Below, piece by piece: positions 25,301 through 37,300 of a stretch of DNA of 64,000 nt. The notes below the pieces were generated by a model. The model saw nothing but the letters and a program-made list of their open reading frames with translations, made no database searches and was not told the DNA's origin. How positions within the stretch are numbered: position 1 is the stretch's first letter; each line of letters opens with the position of its first letter. The stretch comes from Nageia nagi (taxonomy: Eukaryota > Pinophyta): the NCBI GenBank assembly GCA_050084985.1, contig JBITNC010000001.1, positions 25,792,001-25,856,000 on the forward strand. Direction: 5' to 3'. Both the position numbers and the translations under genes were made by a program.

Positions 25301-28300
25301 GAGCAACAGCTTCCGCTCACTCTTCTTCTTCAGATACAATGGAGTGGCTGAGTCTCTAATGCCTTCTGGTGGTCCAGATCCAGATGTTGGGGTCATGGTC
25401 AGCTCTCCTCCTCCAACATTGGATTTTCTCCATGCCACCACTCCATAACCCAGAAGATCTTGATAAAGCTGGATGGTGATGTCTCTTTGGAACTCTTTGG
25501 TGGTTCCTCGGTAGATCTGGAGCAAGATTTCAATTTTCGATGGAGTCTTGTGTGAAGGAACAAATCTGGGCTCCCACGTCTACCCTCTCTTCTTGCTCAT
25601 CTTCTCCTCATGTCATTCGCCCAGAAACCACTAGGAGCCTCTCCCTTTCCTCCAAAGGGATCTTGTTGTCTTCAAATTTTTGAAGAAGTTGGCGGAAATT
25701 ACCCTTCTGAATTCGTACTTTTTCACTCTGGCTATAGATTTGACTTCCATTTCCTCAGGCGGCAAGATCTTCAACTTTGATACCACTAAATGATCCCAAA
25801 TACAAACTCAAGTGTAAATGATCAAATATGAACAAATATGCACCCACGTCTGGCTTAGACCCAAATCCAAGCATAAACAAACCCTTAATGACAACGTCTC
25901 ACATATACAAGCTTAAATGCACACAGACACTCCAACGTTGCAAATATGGAAGCATACACATCACATATAAGAAAAATGCTAAGATCCAATATGCCCACGG
26001 CTATATTAATGATGTAGAATGATAAATGATACAATACCAGGGCCAAAGGGCTCAATGTTGGCCTCCAAGGACCCAACTAGAGCACAAAGAACATACAAAT
26101 GTGATCACTGCTGGTACCACGAAACAATGGATGAGACAACCTCACTCCCTCAAGCCTGATGCTCTGTTGCAGAACTCCCACACCTAGAAACCATTGAAGG
26201 TAGAATTGTGACCTCGGAATACCACCGAATGGACTAAGATGCTACACCTTAGCTATAGATTAGCAAGATCCCTCAGCTTGCTATGCTACACCTAGAGAGA
26301 TTGTTGGATGTTGCGCCAAGTCTTATGTCCACTTGACGGTAGGAGAAATAATAATAATCAGGTATATCCAACAATGATGCTCCATGGCCTAATATAGCTT
26401 ACAGTGGATCTGGATCTCACCTCAAAGTCATCACCCAACCTTCATATTCCAACGTTGGCTTCCTAGAAGACCCACAAAGCTTAACGAAGGTGCCTAGGGG
26501 TCAATCCAAGCCCATGGGTCTAAAGGGCATGAATGGGTGTCTAGGAGTCTCTCCAAGGCTGGCGCATGTGTACAAGTGCTCCCAAATCCAAAGTTGGGGC
26601 AAATAGGTGTTTATCCATGCTCAAGTGACATCTAGGTGCTATACAACCCTTGGGATTCCCACAATCAATTATCGGGATCTTTAAGTACATAAAATCACAT
26701 TAAATCATGCTAGCCTATGCTTGGGAGGAAGACGTCCTACTTGGGGCTCACAGTGGGGTCCAACGTACCTTTATAACTTCTATCCCAAGTACTAACAACT
26801 AATGCACAACTAAATAAATAAATATTTACAAAGGGGAATCAGTGGGATTCCATAATTAATTATATTTTGCAAAAGGGGACGTGACATTAAAAGAACATAT
26901 GTAACACCTAAGTTAGGAGGAAAAAAATTTTGTAATGATATGGAATAATCCACTTATTATAAAATGTGGATTATTCATGTATACAAATTTGAAGCCCCAT
27001 CTATTTTTCATTAAGGGTATTTCCACATGTGTATGTAGACCCACACACTTGAAATAAAAGTGTGGGCATATGTAACTATTAAATAAGCATGGGTGGAAAG
27101 CCTTCCACCTACCATTCTCACCTAATGTGAGGATATGTATATCTTATGGACTATGGTATTCCCTTGGGTAAAAGGGTGAGCCCAAGTGGGATTTTAGCCT
27201 ATAAAAGGAAGGCCAGGCCTTGATGTAAAACATATAGTTTTAGAGAGCATTGTTATGTTAGTATTGTTGAGCTAGAATAGAGATAGGTCATGTTAGGAGA
27301 ATTAGGCATTATGGCCATAGAACAAAATTATTTGTAAACCCCTTGAAAGATTAATAAATTGATGTTAAAGTGGATGTTTCCTCTCCAAGTGAAGAGAGAG
27401 GTTTTACCACTATATATTGGTGTTATTATGAGCTTGAATTTGAGAGATCAAAGAAGGTTTATTAAGTGTTGATTTGTTGGAGGCACAAATGATCTTGGTT
27501 ATGAAATCCTTCAATTCATCAAGGATCTCCCTTCAAAACACAAGTTGTCCATTGCATTAGATCCTAGCTCCTCAACCACCTCATCCACCAATGTTACCAC
27601 TGTCTCCTTAGGACTAAGAAACACCAAGTCTTAGCCAAAAAGAGATTAGACATCATTGCTTCCCTCCACTCCAATACCAAATCCTATTGGCGCTCCTTCC
27701 TACCTAAGAGACACATTACAAGTTCCATCTCTCTTCATTATTGGAAGGAGTACGCCTCTAGCCTCTACATTATCGTTGAACAGGTCCCACCCATCTATTT
27801 CTCCCAACCTCCCACTTCAGATTTCCTTCCTCCCCCCTTGTCCATTCGACCATTTAGAGACTTAACTCAAGAAAAGCTCCTAACATTTGAAAACCTCTAA
27901 GTTGAGTTCCTCAAGCATGCCGCCCTTCCTATCGAAACTCTTCAACAATGTTATTTGTGTAGGTTTTCCATCTTCTTGGACCTCCAACATCATCCACCCC
28001 ATCTTCAAATCTGATGATCCCAACGAACCGAACAATTATTGTACCATCATGATTGGCCACACATTGGCCAAGCTATAGGCCATGATCATTGAGTAGATTT
28101 CTCAGATGGTAGACATTAGGGGGTTCCAAGCAGGAGGCCAAGTAGGCTTTCGTAGATACCATCACACCATTGATCATATATTTACTCTCAAGGCTATTAT
28201 TGAGGAGGCTAGGTTCCGAAAGTCTCTAGTGTTTTGTTGTTTTGTGAACTTCAAGAAGGCCTTTGACACTATACCCTAACACAAGCTCGTGGATAGACTT

Positions 28301-31300
28301 CAACGACTAGGAATGTTAGAGATTGGACTCATAGATATATTGACCCTCTATGAGACTCTTTTAGGTTGTGTTCGTACCGCAAAGGAACTCTCAAATTGTA
28401 TCCTTAGCACAATTGAGATGAAGCAAGGTTACCCTCTTTCTTGGACTTTATTCAGCCTTTATATTGATGAGCTAAAGTCCTTCATCCTTAACACGACCGA
28501 CCTAAGTTTGGTTGCCTCCTTCATAGTAGTTGAGTGTCCATTCTACTCTTTGCGGATGATATTGCACTACTTTCACACTCAGCTAAGCATCTACAAGGCT
28601 TCATAAACGCCTTAGAGGCTTTCAGTGCTAGACAGGAGCTTGTACTAAACCTTAGCAAGGGTAAGGTAGCGGCCTTCAATGTGTCAAAAGCCACACTAGA
28701 TTGGATCCAAATCACCATCCATGATAGTATCATCGAGACTACCTCCCCCTATGCATACTTCAGAGCACTCTTTTCAGGTCCTAAGTTCTCCATAAGGACA
28801 TCAGCCCCTCCTAGAGTTCGTTGAGGTCATGCGACAATATGCACCTTGGAGAGACAGTGCATCCAGTTACACTTTCAAGACATTTCATCCAAGCTAGAGC
28901 TATTCCAATCCCTCAAGGTTGTCATCGATGTCGATTTGCTGAGATTACTGATATGCTCCAAAAATTTGGTTTTTCTCTAGATAGATTACTTTTACCATCA
29001 GAGGATTTGACGTCAACAGATTCCACTTCAAATTCTACTTCAACAATCTGAGAGATAATCTACAAGGCCTTCATCTAGACCACTTGGGTTTCTCTGCCCC
29101 AGTTGTTGATGCCCAACTTATATCACTATACACTACTTTCAAATTGAGTGAGAATTGATCTCCCCACATGGTTACATCAGCATACATCTCCCCCCTTGGA
29201 TAGTTTCGAGTATGCTCTCACTAGCTGAGGATTGAGACCGACCACCACGTAGCCCAAGATCTGCAATTTTATCACGTCTTCTCTCTTGAGACCGAGTCTA
29301 ATGTAAAGCTCCAATTACCAATTCAAATGCAATTAAACTAAACACAAGCAAATATGCCCAACGTATGGACAAGGCTAGAAGGAATAAGCATTCAAAACCT
29401 CAATTTACCAACGTTGGATCTAGGGCATCCAATACAAGTTTGCACGACGCAATTATGCCAACATCTGGCTACTACAAGCATGCATCAATGAATAAACCAC
29501 AACATTGCAATAGTAAAGCATACACAAGACAAATATGGCGATCCAAATGCCCACAGCTATATGTAAGATAAATGATGAATAGCAATACAATACCAAGCTC
29601 CCAAAGCTAGACGTTGGCCTCCAAGGAGCCAACTAGGGCATAACTGATGTCTCTCATTGTTGGACGGATGATAGAACAATGGGATAGTCTTGCTCCCTCA
29701 AAACTTGATTCCTCTCCACCGAAGGAGCCCTCCTTTGATCTCGGAAACCACTAAAGGTAAAAGCGCAACCTCGAAATTCCACTAGATAGGCAAGGGTGCT
29801 ACATCAATGCCACATACTACAAGATCCCTCAGTTTGATAGCCCTCCTAGATGGTGCACCTAGGGGATTGCTTAGCGCCGCTAATACTTGTGTACATTGGA
29901 CGGTATCAAGAGATAAATAATAATGATCAAGTATATCCAGCAATGAGTGCTCCAAGGGCTAATATAGCTTTCCTGGATCTGGATCTCACCTCAATATCAT
30001 CACCCAGTACCCTCATTCCCCAACATTGGCACCCAAGAGTCAAATTGGGCTCAACATGGGTATCTGGGCCTCCCTCATGCTCCACATGGGTCTTGGAATG
30101 CATGTGTGGGTCTAGGAGGCATGCATGGGCATCTAGGGGGGCAACATGGGTGTTATGGGCCAATGTGGGGGTCTAGAAGTCTCTCAAAGGTTGGAGCATG
30201 TGTACAAGTGCTCATCCATCCACCTAAGTGCTAAATAGATCTTGGGATTCCCACAATCATGTACCCGGATCTCCAAGTACAATTAAACACTTAATCTTAA
30301 GCTTGGGAGGGAGACATCCCACTTGGGGCTCACAGTGGGGTCCATTGACCCATTAAGTCTTCTATCCCAAGCTACAACTTGAAAGTATAATAAAATATAT
30401 TACAAAAGGGGAATCTGTTGGATTCCATAATTAACTACAATAATGCAAGGGGGATGTCACATCTAAAGACCACTTTGTCTTTCGACACACAATTTACTAC
30501 AAGATCCATGGCCAATACCATTGTCTCTTCTGGGATTCTCACAATTCATTAGCTACACTCCTCCAATACCCAAATTAGCGTTTCTTGGCCCTATACTTCC
30601 GAAAGGCCTTCCTTCTTCATAGATGCCTTCTAGCCCATGCCCAGCAGTCGATAAAAGACCGACGTATTACATCCTTCTTTTGAGCCTCTTCTCCCAAGGG
30701 AGCTCCTAGGACACATCGAAATGAGCAAACACTCCCCCTACATCGAACCATGAGATGTATCCAAGGCCCCCAAGTTCCATTGAGGACTTGGGAGATCATA
30801 TCCTTCTTCTCTTCTAGCAGCGGTGCCACAAACACATCCCTAGAGACCAGCAGGGTCCCTCCCTGTGGTAGAGAGCACAATTCCTGCTCCCCAAAGAGGT
30901 CCAAGATGGTTTCCCTTTAGCTGACTATGATTTTGTTCCTCCCCCTCTTTAGGGTTTGGATCTTTTGTACGGATGCTTTTGTTTATATCACCCTTTTATG
31001 CTTTCTTTAGATGTTGCCCATTAGGGGCTTTGCTAGCTTCATGAGCATGTTTGTACATATTAGTCACACTAACCGTTTTTGGTCACCCGAGGACATTACT
31101 ATACTTTCTTTCTTTCTTTTTTTCTATCATCTACTTAAATTCTTGTATCTCCTCTTGTTAATTTGCAAAATCTTAACTGTTGGATTTCTATACTGCATTT
31201 ATCTATTAATTTATTTTCATTCCGCAGACATAATAATATACATGTATTAAAACATTGTTATTAATTTTGTGTCTACATATAGCGTTCAAGCCAATTGAGG

Positions 31301-34300
31301 AACAAAATTTGAAGTTAACAAAGTACTAATACAGAGGAGACTCTTCACAGGTATTTTCATTCCATTGCAAGAAGAGAGAGCAAATTACTTCTTAAGAGGG
31401 GCAATGAGTAAAATAAAACCCTAAGAATGACATTTTTATTAGTTTCAAGGTGACTCTGATCTAGAGACTAGTGCGCTGCTTTAGGCCCAAACTGGACGCA
31501 TCTCAAGAACAAGACACCACCCTCTTGAAGGATTAATTTGGTCTAAATCTTGTATCCAGGCATGTATGACCTGTTTGTGTAAAAAATAGAGAGACCGTTT
31601 TTTTATCTTAAGAGATTCAATTTAATACGGCTGGCAAAATAAAAAAGAAAAACAAACATTCAAAAGAAAGAAAACTAAAAAATCACAAGGGAGACACAAA
31701 ATGAATTTGAAGTGGACACATAAGTAAGAAATAGTCAAATTTGATATAATAGATACAAGGAGGCTCTTACAGAAGCCATAAGATCCTTTGCTGCCATGAG
31801 TGATCTTCTCCCACTTTGGCACCCCTGCAAAACAAACCAGAGATCAAAATCAGCAACACATATACTAAAGTTCCAGAAGAAAACGTCTCAGAATTATGTG
31901 AGATAAACACTGAGCTAAATTCAATAAGTGAATATCATACCACAACTATTTCATCATCCTTGCTGAAATGTGATAATACGTCCTGGATGAAATTAGGGTT
32001 CTTTGCCATCCCTAAATTTGTGCCAATGCAGTATAACCATTTCTTATTAGATTTTAAATTTATAAAAACTGTGATATTGTAAAGTTTAAAAAGCTTAAAC
32101 ATAGTAACAAAATTTCAGATACCATATACTCTTTAAGTGGAAAAAGTTCATTTCAAAGATACTGATCAATTTGTAATTTTCAAACAAACCTTCTCCAGCC
32201 TTGAACATGTATGGAACATTTATAGCATCTTTAACGTGACCTGCATTAAACTCCGCAGGTGTCCTGCCAACATAGAGAGCTTCAATGTCCAGGTTAGTGT
32301 CATAGCTTTGGGCTGCCTGATTGCTCAAAATGAGCTTAAATACCTTTAATTTTACAAGAAACAATGAGATTGACATTTTATGCAGTGAATTTCTATAACA
32401 TATACAGAAGTAGAAAGTGTATTAAGTCTGGAACTCAACTCTTTGTAAGGGATGGTTAAATCCAAATGTTTTGGAAAAGTAAAAACAGAAGTCGAGGGAA
32501 AGCAATATTATTTTTTTGGCTGGCTTCTTCCTATGAGGAGAAGTGGAGTAGAAACTTCCTCGAATATTGCAAGTCAAAATTTTAAACGTTTACAATATAA
32601 GGGGAATTCATCAGTAGAAAACTTCACAATCTTAATATATGAAATTCAAAATCTAGGAAAGTTCTATACTAGCTGATCCAAAGGAAATAATCTTGGTGAA
32701 AGAATTACTTTGAAATTAGTAGATAAAAAACCATTAAAAACCAAAAACCCTAAATGAATAAGGAGTTCCATTAGAATTTATTTGTATGCTGTTGTACAAA
32801 AGATTGTTTTGAAGACATGTATAATATGATATCACATTCCAATGTCTATACAAATAGGATAGAAACAAAATATATAAGGCAGAGATAACTCTGTAAAGGT
32901 TCCATACCAAAAACCAAAAATAGGGTTGCGATATTTTTCATTGCAATCCAAAGATTAAAATGTGGAACAATTATCTTGACGATGCTCTGATTGAGTTGTC
33001 CCAATCTAGCATTCCTAGAATTGCACAACCAATGTCTCCCAAAACCACTCCGACAACCCATGGCCAATGATCCTCACAATGACATGCAAGTTAGTAAGAC
33101 ATCCAATAAGAACATCCAAGCTACGCAACAGGATGGGTAACAATGCATCCATCTTGTAGAACAAGAAAACAACGAAGGTGAAGTTACTCCCATAGATGCT
33201 TTCAAAAAAACCACCGATAGTGGTCAACAATTGTATAGTAAATATAGTGTTCAAAAGATGTTTAGTGCACCCAACTGAAGAGATGGGTTGGAGCAGGAGA
33301 TATTTTTTCAGGTTGTCCTTAAAAGACCCTTCATGTGTGTCAAAAGTGAGACTCGTTGCTTCTCAAAGGTAAAAAGCCTCTTAAACCTTTGTACAAACAG
33401 AATCATCTCGCTAGATCTTTTACATCAAAAAATCCAACAAACTATTTAAAGGAAGTATGAAAAATGTAAAATGTGGGCAAATTATGTTTTGATAAAAATA
33501 TTCTTAGCATCTACACTTTCAATGATGAACTAAAATGTAGTTTCCATATATACATGCTTTGAAATAAATAGAAAGTGAAATAATTTCACAATTCCTATAT
33601 CTAATGAGAAGCATTCTACTTATCTCCTGCATTTACAAAAGAGATATTCTCTTATATTCTATGTTTAAGACACTTTGCTTAACACCTGTATTTCCATAGA
33701 CACTTAAATTATGCTCATAAATCTAAAAATGATGTCTTCTGATGTTGGACCTCCACCAGAGGATTTACCAGCTGGTAATACATAGGATATGTTGGTCTGC
33801 TTCCTGAGGAGAGCAAAGGCATACAATCCTACCATCTTTAAGAATACGGTGGTCAGTCTCAACCTGACTAGTAGGAGAGTACAGTTAGTTGATCTAAATC
33901 AATCCTGAAGTCATGTGTTACAGTCTCATGTGTAGCATTGCAAAATCACATATAACTTTTCTTAATCCTAAATCAATAAGTCATATATTAGGGATCATAA
34001 ATCAAATTTCACATGACAAATAGAACATGAAAAACATCCTAAGGCTTAGAGGGATCAAAGAAGGCCTAGAAGGACAATTAAACATAGAATTACAAAAGCG
34101 TAACTTGCATAAAAGAAAAAAGGAAAGCAACACCTCTCCACTTGAAAATTACAGACACTTACAAGGTAAAGAAATGGGAAATGTTTCCTTTTCCCTGAAG
34201 GCCAAGGACACAAAATCCATTCTATAAATATTTTACAACGGGCTCATTTGTAGGCTATATTTGAGTGTAAAGAAGTTAAAGAGTACCTAAAGGATAGAAG

Positions 34301-37300
34301 TATATTGTGCAAGTTTGTTGCACATCCATTCATTTTTCTCGAATCATTGTTTAAAATATCTAGATGATGATTGTTGTTAACTGATCAGGTTGATTCAAGT
34401 CCAGATTGCTATAGCAGATTGATGGAAAGGCATCCAAAATTCTTCCATTTTAGATCTGTCCCTGTTTTCAAATCTGGTTGAAAATATCATGGTGAAGGCA
34501 TCTCTAGTTTAGATTTTTTTCTGTCATTTCTCAGTTTCAAAGAATGTACACCACTGCTATGACTGTACTCTACCACTACAAAGTACAAACACACTGATAG
34601 ACCAAATATCTGCAGGAATAATTTTGCATTCTCTTTTACTCATCTGTGAAAGTTATGAACATAAATATTGCCATTCATTTCTCATTTGTTCCCAAATTTA
34701 TGAAGTAACCCTAAGCTGACGTGTTTTTGAAGAGAAGGATGAGTCCAAAGAGAAAGATGCATGTTTGATATTCTTGCTCGTAGCTTTACAAGTAGACTCT
34801 CTACTCATGATTAGCATGACAATTAGGATTAAAAAAATCCAGGATGAGAACACAGAAGTTTATTTGCATATATGCAAGAGAAAAACGAGTATGGTAAGTG
34901 AAAAAATTCCAAATAGGGGTGGTTGTGACAAGCCCTATGTTCCTTGAGGCATGGAAGGTATCTTAAGAGCCATTGGTTGTTATATTCAACCAGGAAGGTG
35001 CAAAGAACAATTCTCTTGCATCCATTATGTTTTTCCCAAAGAGCTCATGCAGTATGCATGTCAAGTGAAAGGTTACATCATAAGGTATATGTTTAGGTGT
35101 TATTTTGTAGGCCATCTCTTTCTCCAATGAGGAATATTTTGTGTTGCTTGTTTACAGGTTTGAAACCCAATTTTATCACACCATGAATCTAAAGAGGTTA
35201 GATATACTTGGGATAACTAATGTTACCATCAATAATCTGTAAGGATTGTTCATCATATAAATCCATTGTATGAGTTAGAGACTATGGAGGAGAGCCCTAG
35301 GTCACTAGATCATGTCATTGGTATATATCCTCTGGAACTGCCTTGTTAACCATTCCAAAGCACATAATTTAAGGCTAAAATGCAGACAAAAGTTGCTTCA
35401 TATAATTTATTTCAGACAAACTTATCAGTTGTTGACTAACATTAATAAGAAACAGGCATTCATTCTAACAAAAATATAAAGCTTGGAATTCATATAAAAA
35501 AGTAGGGCTAGGTGATATGTTTTAAGAGAATCTGTAACTTGTAACCAGGTCATTAGTATCAGAAATCAAGCTCTATTAAGAAAATGATTTACATGGGTAG
35601 AATACAATGAATTTAGTTAAGAAATAATAAAGTGCCCCTCAACATCAAAACATTGATCTTCTAATTTATCTTTGTACAGAAATTTTCCCAGAATAATTAT
35701 CTATCAATATAAGCCCACTACCACAACTGGTAATTAGTATGCAGATGGCAATGACTGTTAAATTTCAATATGGGCTATACTATCATTCACCTGACATCCA
35801 AATAACGATGTCCTGCCTGGAGAAGCTCATGGGTTACCTGTACCGACACACTCTTTGGTGATCCCGTCTCCATACTCTTCCCAGTTGCTTGTATCCTGCA
35901 CACACAACATCAAGAATCAATGAACTATAATCAAATATAAAACACCATAGCATAAAGAAATCAACTATTCAAGAACTGAATGAAAAAACTAGGTTCTATC
36001 AGTCAACAAAACCTTTCAGAAATTGTGTAAACATTAACTGATGATTTATTAAGGATAATCAATTAAATTTTTACCTAATCGCTCTAAATAGTTATATTTC
36101 AAGTTAGTTGTGTCCCAATTTACCTAGGACTATTTTCATCACTTGTGTATTTTCATCACTTGTGTACCTAATATAGGTTATATGTCACTGTTTAATATTA
36201 TGAAAACATTTCACAAAATGACTTGTCTAATATTTAACATGGAATTTGTAGACAAAAATAAAAGCCAAAGTATTAAAGTATGTATAATTAATTCTGCCTA
36301 TGGAATGAAAGTATATTTATGGCAATATGCTGGATTAGATATAGCAAGTTGTTGTGCTCAAACACAGCATGCCCCAAAATCTGCAATTTTGAGGACCCAA
36401 CAATTTTGCTGAATTCATGACCACTAGAAGTCAAAGTCTCATCCATCCTGCTGCAATTGCTCATTACCCCATCATGAGCTAGAGTTGTATATCCTTTCCA
36501 ATCCAAATCACAACGAGCCCAAGAGTAAAGATGTCAAAATTTGACTAAGTTTGGTACATATGAGAGAATCTAGGGTTAGACCAAGTCTAGAGAACAAGGC
36601 AAGATGGAGAGTTTGAGCCCGAAATTGACAAGATTTGGCTAAGTCCATGACTTTTTCACATGTGTGCCCAAGTAGAAGCCCGCCAAGGGAAGAACGCATG
36701 TGCAAAAAAGACGCAATCTTGACTTTTCTAGAAATGCACCCAGCTTGAGGTGACTTCAGGACAAGGAAAAGATGAAAAATGACTAAGTATTGGCCTCAGA
36801 AGTTATCAAATTCAACTTGATCTCACACCAAGAAGGGAGAGCACCCATTAGAAAGACAAAATCTTGACTTTCTGGCACATACACTCAGCTCAAAGAGTCT
36901 CCCAGCTGGGGCGCATGCATTAAAATATACAAGAATTTGACTTTTGGGGAAGTTCGTCTGGCTAGGAGGAGTCTTCAAATGGAACCAAGGTCGTTAAGAT
37001 GCAAAATTACAAACCACAAGATGGAATTTCAAGCAAAAGAAGGGCTAAGAGGGTAAGCGCATGACAAAAAAAGTCATGATTATGACTTTCTGAGGTATGC
37101 ACCAAGATTAGGGACACCTAGAGAGCTTGCGCATGAGCAAAAGAGACAAAAATATGACTTTTTGGAGTATGCGCTTGGCTTGGATGACATTCCAAATGAC
37201 TTCAAGGTAAAAATTTGGCTAAGTTTTGTCTCTGAAGTATCTAGATCAACTTAAGATGGCATGAGAAAGACACAAGGAGTAGAAAGCATGACAAAAAAGT

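Larger units (their letters stand above)
17847..26886 (-). mobile_element. Element B: Ty3/gypsy chromovirus, minus strand, gag and protease missing
   Basis: Flanked by a perfect 5-bp duplication TTAAA (17842-17846 and 26887-26891) inside the 3' LTR of element A. The LTRs begin TGTGATGTACCC (left) and TGTCACGTCCCC (right) on the minus strand, typical of gypsy elements. After the right (5') LTR, a primer site TGGTATCAAAG is readable on the minus strand at about 25776-25785. The interior (22328-25786, 3.46 kb) keeps reverse transcriptase, RNase H, part of integrase and a chromodomain in gypsy order, but has only about 260 bp where gag and protease should be. The left LTR carries a further nested insertion (C with D). 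Confidence 0.9.
9609..27521 (+). mobile_element. Element A: non-autonomous LTR retrotransposon, interrupted by gypsy element B
   Basis: Two related LTRs start TGTTGGAACTTATAATG and face the same way. The 5' LTR is followed at 10169 by a degraded initiator-Met tRNA primer site (TGGTATCATAGCC). The 3' LTR is preceded by a purine tract (AAGGGGGAG, 17767-17775). Flanks AGGTT (9604-9608) and AGGAT (27522-27526) make a 5-bp target-site duplication with one mismatch. Without B, A is about 8.9 kb. The 7.6-kb interior shows no gag, protease, integrase or reverse transcriptase, only tandem arrays, an LTR fragment, a GC-rich foldback and one open frame (15913-16347), so it is LARD-like and needed enzymes in trans. 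The primer-site type fits Ty1/copia or gypsy donors; I cannot say which. Confidence 0.8.
17776..27521 (+). repeat. 3' LTR of element A, split by element B
   Basis: The LTR occupies 17776-17846 and resumes at 26892-27521. The two halves join at TTAAA exactly as in the uninterrupted 5' LTR (GAGAATTAAAGGAACAT at about 9670). Total is about 700 bp. It keeps a TATA-like CCTATAAAAGG near 27208 that the 5' copy has lost. Confidence 0.88.
7377..31770 (-). other. STR16: 24.4-kb terminal intron of the rhodanese gene
   Basis: Lies between the GTAAGAG donor (31770) and the ...GCTTCAG acceptor (7377). Most of it is mobile DNA: the A/B/C/D LTR nest (9609-27521) and LINE H with solo LTR J (27.54-31.0 kb). 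The flanks 7377-9603 and about 31000-31770 appear to be original intron plus local duplications. Confidence 0.82.
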
